In this document: positions 59,327 through 64,000 of the stretch, in pieces
How positions within the stretch are numbered: position 1 is the first letter of the stretch
Layout of the letters: each line of letters begins with the position of its first letter
DNA from: Roseateles sp. XES5
Lineage (GTDB): Bacteria; Pseudomonadota; Alphaproteobacteria; Rhizobiales; Rhizobiaceae
Direction of reading: 5' to 3'
NCBI RefSeq assembly: GCF_020535545.1
Contig: NZ_CP084752.1
Location: 2,569,501 to 2,633,500 of the forward strand
DNA: 64,000 nt
Made by a program: the position numbers and the translations under genes
Notes under the pieces: model-generated
The model's database searches: none
What the model was told of the DNA's origin: nothing
Seen by the model: only the letters and a program-made list of their open reading frames with translations

Positions 59327-59881
59327 ATGGCTTACGACTATCAGTCCGTGCACGCACTGGATGGCACCATCGGGGCAATTTCCGCTCGCCGGCCGAACCA
59401 CCTTGCCGTTCATCGTCAGGCCGCGCTCGCCGTCGTCCTTGCGGCGTCCGGCCACAATGCAGAAGCGGCGGGCATCCTGGTCGCGAACGGCGAGTTCGAG
59501 GCCCGGTTTTCCGGTCCGGGCGAATGGCTGGTGCTGTCGCAGGTGCATGCGCCGGAAACGCTGGCCGCCGAGCTTGCCCTTCGGCTTGGCGATTTCGCTC
59601 ATGTGGTCGACCAGAGCCATGGCCGCGTCGTGCTCACCCTGGCCGGTCCCGATGCCGCCCGGATCCTGGCGAACGGCATCGCCGTCGATCTTCATGCGGA
59701 TGCCTTTCCGGTCGGCCGCGCGGCGAATGTCTTGTGCGGCCACCTTGCCGTCAACCTCGTGCGCACCGGCGATGCGAGCTTCGATCTCGTCGTGATGCGC
59801 TCCTTCGCCGAGGCGCTGGTGGACGATCTCAAGCGCATGGCGCGGAGCTTCGACCTGTCCGTGGATTTCGCCACGCGCTGA
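59327..59881 (+). CDS. soxG: Sarcosine oxidase subunit gamma
   Basis: The 184-residue small subunit, related to the GcvT fold and without a cofactor of its own, needed for assembly. It starts 8 bases after soxA (GGGTGAGGTGAGAG before ATG 59327). Sequence such as GEWLVLSQVHAPETLAAELALRLGDFAHVVDQSHGRVVLTLAGPDA fits SoxG. It completes the operon. Confidence 0.92.
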   Translation: MAYDYQSVHALDGTIGAISARRPNHLAVHRQAALAVVLAASGHNAEAAGILVANGEFEARFSGPGEWLVLSQVHAPETLAAELALRLGDFAHVVDQSHGRVVLTLAGPDAARILANGIAVDLHADAFPVGRAANVLCGHLAVNLVRTGDASFDLVVMRSFAEALVDDLKRMARSFDLSVDFATR

Positions 59882-60004
59882 CAAAATCTTGAAGCGACAT
59901 GGCGCTTCGCACCGTGGGCTTGCCGGGCCGGCGGGGAACCCCGTAGGCTGGCCTTTTCAGCAGCAGCCCATTCCCTCAAAAACCGCCGAAAACCGGAGTT
60001 TTCC

Positions 60005-62431
60005 ATGAAGAGCCATGCAAGGGTCGTCGTCATCGGGGGCGGCGTCGTCGGCTGTTCCGTTCTCTACCATCTCACCAAGTTCGGCTGGACCGATGTCGTG
60101 CTCGTCGAACGCTCGGAGCTGACCTCCGGATCGACCTGGCATGCCGCCGGCGGCATGCACACCATCAACGGCGATCCCAACGTCGCCAAGCTGCAGAAAT
60201 ACACGGTCGAGCTCTACAAGGAGATCGAGGATTATTCCGGCCAGGATATCGGCCTGCACATGACCTCGGGCATGATGCTGGCGGCGACCAAAGAGCGTTT
60301 CGACTGGATGAAGTCGATCCTCGCCAAGGGGCGCTATATGGGCCTCGAAGCGCATCTGCTCAGCCCCAAGGAAGCCCATGACCTGATGCCGCTGCTCGAT
60401 CCCGACCAGTTCGTCGGCGCGGTGTTCGATCCGGTCGAAGGCCATCTCGACCCCTACGGCACGACCCATGCCTATGCGAAATCGGCCAAGAAGAACGGTG
60501 CCGACATCTATCTGCACACCAAGGTGGAAGACCTCGTGCAGCGTGAGGACGGCAGCTGGCGCGTCATCACCGACAAGGGCGAAATCGTTGCCGAGCACGT
60601 CGTCAACTGCGGTGGCCTGTGGGCGCGCGAGATCGGCCGCATGGTCGGTCTCGAACTGCCGGTGCTCGCCATGGAGCACATGTATCTCATCACCGAGGAC
60701 ATGCCTGAAGTCATCGAGTTCAACCAGACGCGCGGCAAGGAGCTGATGCATTGCGTCGACTTCGACGGGGAGATCTATCTCCGGCAGGAGCGCAACGGCA
60801 TGCTGATGGGCACCTATGAAAAGGCCTGCCGCCCATGGTCGCCGCTGACGACGCCGTGGGATTTCGGTCATGAGCTCCTGGCGGAGGATATCGAGCGTAT
60901 CACGCCGGAACTGGAAGTCGGCTTCCGCCACTTCCCGGCCTTCAACAAGGCCGGTATCAAGAAGGTGATCAATGGTCCCTTCACCTTCTCGCCCGACGGC
61001 AACCCGCTCGTCGGTCCCGTACGCGGCATGACGAATTTCTGGTCGGCCTGTGCCGTCATGGCGGGCTTCAGCCAGGGCGGTGGTGTCGGCCTTGCGCTCG
61101 CCAACTGGATGATCCACGGCGACCCCGGCTTCGACGTCTTCGCCATGGATGTCGCGCGCTACGGCGACTATGCGACGCTCGCCTATACCAATGCCAAGGT
61201 GCGCGAAAACTATTCGCGCCGCTTTTCGATCCGCTATCCCAACGAAGAACTGCCGGCCGCCCGTCCGCTGCTGACGACGCCGATCTACGACAGGCTGAAG
61301 GAGGCGGGCGCGGTCTTCGGTGCGTCCTACGGGCTGGAGCAGGCGCTGTGGTTCGCGCCTGCCGGCGTCGAGGACCACTTCTCCTGGCGCCGCTCGACCG
61401 ATTTTGCGACCGTCGGCGCTGAGGCAAAGGCGGTGCGCGACAGCGTCGGCCTGATGGAAACGTCGGGCTTTGCGAAATATGCCGTGAAGGGGCCGGGCGC
61501 GGAAGCCTGGCTCGACCGGCTGCTGACCTGCCGCCTGCCGGCGACGGGCCGCATGACGCTGGCGCCGATGCTGAAGGACGACGGCAAGCTCATCGGCGAC
61601 TTCACGCTGGCCAAGCTCGGGGAGGGGGATTTCCTTCTCATCGGCTCTGGCATCGCCGAGGACTACCACATGCGCTGGTTCGAGGCGCATCTGCCGAAGG
61701 ACGGCTCCGTCTCGCTCGAAGCCCTGAACCTCTCGCTCGTCGGCCTTGCCATTGCAGGTCCGCAGGCGCGCGCGGTGCTTGAGGCGCTGACGCATCAGGA
61801 TCTTTCCACCGAGGCCTTCCCCTTCATGGCGGTGCGCAGGATGGATCTCGGCATGGCGCCGGCCATCGTCGGGCGCGTCAGCTATACCGGCGACCTCGGC
61901 TACGAGATCTGGATGAAGCCGCAGCACCAGCGCTATCTCTATGAGCGCCTGATGGAAGCCGGCGCCGGGTTCGGCATCCGTCTCTTCGGCTTGCGTGCCC
62001 TCAATGCGCTTCGCCTCGAAAAATCCTACGGGAGCTGGTCGCGGGAATACCGTCCGCTCTACGGGCCGCTCGAGGCCGGGCTGGAGCGCTTCGTCGCGCT
62101 CGGCAAGGATGCGGACTTCGTTGGCAAGGCCGCGGCGAAGGCCGAGCGGGAAACCGGAGGAGCGATGCGCCTTCGCATCTTCATCGTCGAGGCGAAGGAT
62201 GCCGACGTCATCGGCGACGAGCCGATCTATCTCGACGGCGCGGTGCGCGGCTGGGTGACGTCGGGCGGCTATGCCCATGCGGCGGGCGTTTCCGTGGCCA
62301 TCGGCTATGTGCCGAAGGAGATCGCGGATGTTGCAACCGGCTGGTCGATCGAGCTTCTCGGCGAGATATTGACAGCACGCCTGCAGGCCGAACCGCTCTT
62401 CGATCCGTCGGGCGCCCGGATGCGTGGCTGA
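60005..62431 (+). CDS. Dimethylglycine dehydrogenase/sarcosine dehydrogenase-like FAD oxidoreductase with GcvT domain
   Basis: An 808-residue protein: N-terminal FAD domain (VVVIGGGVVGCSVLYHLTKFG; about 6-26; GSTWHAAGGMHT near 42, where the His is the usual covalent FAD attachment) and a C-terminal folate-binding GcvT domain (about 430-800; FAKYAVKGPGAEAWLDRLLTCRLP, GRMTLAPMLKDDGKLIGDFTLAKLG). It demethylates dimethylglycine or sarcosine and gives methylene-tetrahydrofolate. It lies 124 bases after soxG and probably works in the same catabolic line. Which substrate it prefers is not certain. Confidence 0.9.
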   Translation: MKSHARVVVIGGGVVGCSVLYHLTKFGWTDVVLVERSELTSGSTWHAAGGMHTINGDPNVAKLQKYTVELYKEIEDYSGQDIGLHMTSGMMLAATKERFDWMKSILAKGRYMGLEAHLLSPKEAHDLMPLLDPDQFVGAVFDPVEGHLDPYGTTHAYAKSAKKNGADIYLHTKVEDLVQREDGSWRVITDKGEIVAEHVVNCGGLWAREIGRMVGLELPVLAMEHMYLITEDMPEVIEFNQTRGKELMHCVDFDGEIYLRQERNGMLMGTYEKACRPWSPLTTPWDFGHELLAEDIERITPELEVGFRHFPAFNKAGIKKVINGPFTFSPDGNPLVGPVRGMTNFWSACAVMAGFSQGGGVGLALANWMIHGDPGFDVFAMDVARYGDYATLAYTNAKVRENYSRRFSIRYPNEELPAARPLLTTPIYDRLKEAGAVFGASYGLEQALWFAPAGVEDHFSWRRSTDFATVGAEAKAVRDSVGLMETSGFAKYAVKGPGAEAWLDRLLTCRLPATGRMTLAPMLKDDGKLIGDFTLAKLGEGDFLLIGSGIAEDYHMRWFEAHLPKDGSVSLEALNLSLVGLAIAGPQARAVLEALTHQDLSTEAFPFMAVRRMDLGMAPAIVGRVSYTGDLGYEIWMKPQHQRYLYERLMEAGAGFGIRLFGLRALNALRLEKSYGSWSREYRPLYGPLEAGLERFVALGKDADFVGKAAAKAERETGGAMRLRIFIVEAKDADVIGDEPIYLDGAVRGWVTSGGYAHAAGVSVAIGYVPKEIADVATGWSIELLGEILTARLQAEPLFDPSGARMRG

Positions 62432-62444
62432 CGGCAGCGATTCC

Positions 62445-62488
62445 CGAAAAACGGTGCTCGAAAACGGGCGCCGTTTTTCGTGCTTTCG
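62445..62488 (+). terminator. Rho-independent terminator after the FAD oxidoreductase
   Basis: A 10-bp stem (CGAAAAACGG, 62445-62454, with CCGTTTTTCG, 62471-62480) precedes a TGCTTTCG stretch. It separates the sarcosine block from the livH transcript. Confidence 0.75.
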
Positions 62489-62717
62489 TGCAGCATTTTG
62501 CACAAAAGTGCTGCTTTTCCCGCCGCTTTTTTGGTTTCCATGGCGTTAATTATGTCATTTAACGCTTCTTGCTAAAGAAATTGTCGATCCGGGCTTTTTG
62601 GGCTTCCCTTTTGTATCGAAAGCGGTATGGAATCCCTCCTGTCCAAACAAGCTCGAAAAAGAGCGACAAAAACAAGAGATGCGGCCCTCAGGGAACCGCA
62701 TCCGGGGGATTATATAT

Positions 62718-63620
62718 ATGGAGTATTTCGTCCAGCAGCTCGTCAACGGGCTGACGCTTGGCTCGATTTATGGTCTGATAGCCATTGGCTACACCATGGT
62801 TTACGGCATCATCGGCATGATCAATTTCGCCCACGGCGATATCTTCATGCTGGGCGGTTTTGCCGCTCTCATCACCTTCCTCTTGCTCACCAGCGTGTTC
62901 GTCGGCCTGCCGGTCGTCATCCTGCTCCTGGTGATGATCGCCGCGGCAATGCTTACGGCGTCGCTGTGGAACTGGACCATCGAGAAGGTCGCCTACCGGC
63001 CGCTGCGCGGATCCTTCCGCCTCGCGCCGCTGATCACCGCAATCGGCATGTCGATCGCGCTGTCGAACTTCATTCAGGTCACGCAGGGTCCGCGCAACAA
63101 GCCGATCCCGCCGCTGGTCTCGTCGGTCTACAACGTCTTCGGCATCGCGATCTCGCTCAAGCAGATCATCATCATGCTGCTGACGGTCATCCTGCTGACG
63201 ACCTTCTGGTACATCGTGAACAAGACTTCGCTGGGTAGGGCGCAGCGTGCGACCGAACAGGACCGCAAGATGGCGGCGCTGCTCGGCATCGACGTCGACC
63301 GCACGATCTCCGTGACCTTCATCATGGGCGCCTCGCTCGCTGCCGTCGCCGGCACCATGTACCTGATGTATTACGGCGTGACCGTCTTCACCGACGGCTT
63401 CATCCCGGGCGTCAAGGCCTTCACGGCTGCGGTTCTGGGCGGCATCGGCTCGCTTCCGGGCGCCGTGCTCGGCGGCCTGCTCATCGGCCTCATCGAGAGC
63501 CTGTGGTCCGCCTACTTCACCATCGACTACAAGGACGTCGCGACGTTCTCCATTCTCGCCATCGTCCTGATCTTCAAGCCGTCCGGCATTCTCGGACGAC
63601 CGGAAGTCGAGAAGGTTTGA
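62718..63620 (+). CDS. livH: Branched-chain amino acid ABC transporter permease LivH
   Basis: A 300-residue inner-membrane permease with eight predicted helices. The N-terminal LVNGLTLGSIYGLIAIGYTMVYGIIGMINFAHGD is the LivH hallmark, and GRAQRATEQDRKMAALLGIDVDR is the cytoplasmic loop for the ATPase. It would import leucine, isoleucine, valine or related compounds together with LivM, encoded next. ATG 62718 is preceded by GGGGGATTATATAT. An upstream in-frame ATG at 62598 would add a basic extension with no family match. Confidence 0.95.
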   Translation: MEYFVQQLVNGLTLGSIYGLIAIGYTMVYGIIGMINFAHGDIFMLGGFAALITFLLLTSVFVGLPVVILLLVMIAAAMLTASLWNWTIEKVAYRPLRGSFRLAPLITAIGMSIALSNFIQVTQGPRNKPIPPLVSSVYNVFGIAISLKQIIIMLLTVILLTTFWYIVNKTSLGRAQRATEQDRKMAALLGIDVDRTISVTFIMGASLAAVAGTMYLMYYGVTVFTDGFIPGVKAFTAAVLGGIGSLPGAVLGGLLIGLIESLWSAYFTIDYKDVATFSILAIVLIFKPSGILGRPEVEKV

Positions 63621-63624
63621 TTTC

Positions 63625-64000
63625 ATGTCCAACATTTCCAACTCCCCTGAGAGCGCCGGCGGTAACCTGACGGCGCGGGCTCTGCGCGAGGGCTTTTTCG
63701 CGGGCCTCATCTCGCTCGGCCTCTTCGTCCTCTTCGTCGGTCTCGAGACCACGCAGAACATCCGCAACGAACTGGTGCTGAACCAGCGGTGGGGTCTGCT
63801 CGCGATCTTCGTGATCGTGGCTGCCGTCGGCCGGTTTCTCTCCGTCGCCTATCTCCGCCCCTATATGGCCGCCCGCAAGGCAGCCCTCTCGAACGCGGCA
63901 GCGGAAACGGAAGAGAGCTTCTTCAAGCGCAATTTCAGCAAGATCGCCATTGTCGCGCTGCTGATCTATCCGCCGCTGATGGTCATGCTCTTCGGCGTGC
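63625..64000 (+). CDS. livM: Branched-chain amino acid ABC transporter permease LivM (partial)
   Basis: Starts at ATG 63625, four bases after the livH stop, and runs off the window end. The visible 125 residues show a polar N-terminus (MSNISNSPESAGGNLTARAL) and three hydrophobic helices (about 22-43, 54-72 and 108-125), the first including GFFAGLISLGLFVLFVGLET. The long N-terminal extension before the LivM core is common in rhizobial LivM. The call rests on position after livH and this pattern. Confidence 0.85.
   Translation, partial: MSNISNSPESAGGNLTARALREGFFAGLISLGLFVLFVGLETTQNIRNELVLNQRWGLLAIFVIVAAVGRFLSVAYLRPYMAARKAALSNAAAETEESFFKRNFSKIAIVALLIYPPLMVMLFGV

Noticed and set aside
62432..62717. 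Glycine riboswitch before livH or the sarcosine genes
   Set aside because: The characteristic paired glycine aptamer pattern is not recognisable. Only the terminator hairpin was seen.
1..64000. CRISPR array, intact insertion sequence or prophage
   Set aside because: No regularly spaced direct repeats, transposase or phage structural genes were seen on either strand.

Overview
The window looks like chromosome of an alphaproteobacterium of the order Hyphomicrobiales, most likely Rhizobiaceae (Sinorhizobium/Rhizobium/Shinella-like). The basis is the high GC content, the chpT-ctrA-sciP cell-cycle set, GANTC (CcrM) sites clustered in front of ctrA, a RpoH-type heat-shock sigma factor, a DUF1134/EipA envelope protein, intergenic palindromic repeats of the rhizobial mosaic type, and a soxBDAG sarcosine oxidase operon. 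The species cannot be named from sequence alone.

Layout. 0-12.3 kb is core housekeeping: serA and an EamA exporter (convergent), purA, a large acidic single-span membrane protein, rpoH, rluD, a small membrane protein, a SpoU/TrmH methyltransferase, a coiled-coil membrane protein and an EipA-like protein. 12.4-16.9 kb is a cell-cycle and motility block: chpT, a receiver with altered conserved residues, ctrA, a FliJ-like protein and sciP, with CtrA-like boxes and five GANTC sites between and before the genes. 17-19.7 kb holds a LuxR-type regulator, mnmA and an elongator tRNA-Met(CAT).

19.7-25 kb is an accessory islet beginning at the 3' end of the tRNA. It holds a frameshifted serine-recombinase tail, an orphan acyl carrier protein behind two small genes (one a 40-residue membrane protein), a 58-codon exonuclease III remnant, a rifamycin ADP-ribosyltransferase (Arr), a small HTH protein, a csbD gene with an internal amber codon, and a Sel1-repeat protein. 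A 103-bp repeat occurs twice in opposite orientation, at 13.2 and 21.1 kb.

25.3-34 kb is a peptide/amide-use cluster: a family 5 binding protein, two permeases, a double-ATPase gene broken by a frameshift, an amidase, a RpiR regulator and a NylB-type serine hydrolase. 34-45 kb is mixed: an amino-acid binding protein, a TetR regulator, two flavin reductases, a degenerate nuclease-like protein, a FAH/GntR divergent pair, a NodT-type outer-membrane factor, and a quinone-detoxification pair (a VOC dioxygenase-hydrolase fusion and a separate VOC dioxygenase) that share a 17-bp motif upstream. 45.7-53.8 kb has a chemoreceptor with a CheR-tether-like pentapeptide and a three-gene RND efflux operon with two adaptors. 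53.8-64 kb has cysQ, soxBDAG, a dimethylglycine dehydrogenase-like oxidoreductase, livH and the start of livM. The sox genes and this oxidoreductase would together demethylate betaine-derived methylamines to glycine and feed one-carbon units to tetrahydrofolate.

No CRISPR array, intact transposase or complete prophage was seen. All comparisons to known families are from memory; no database search was run.
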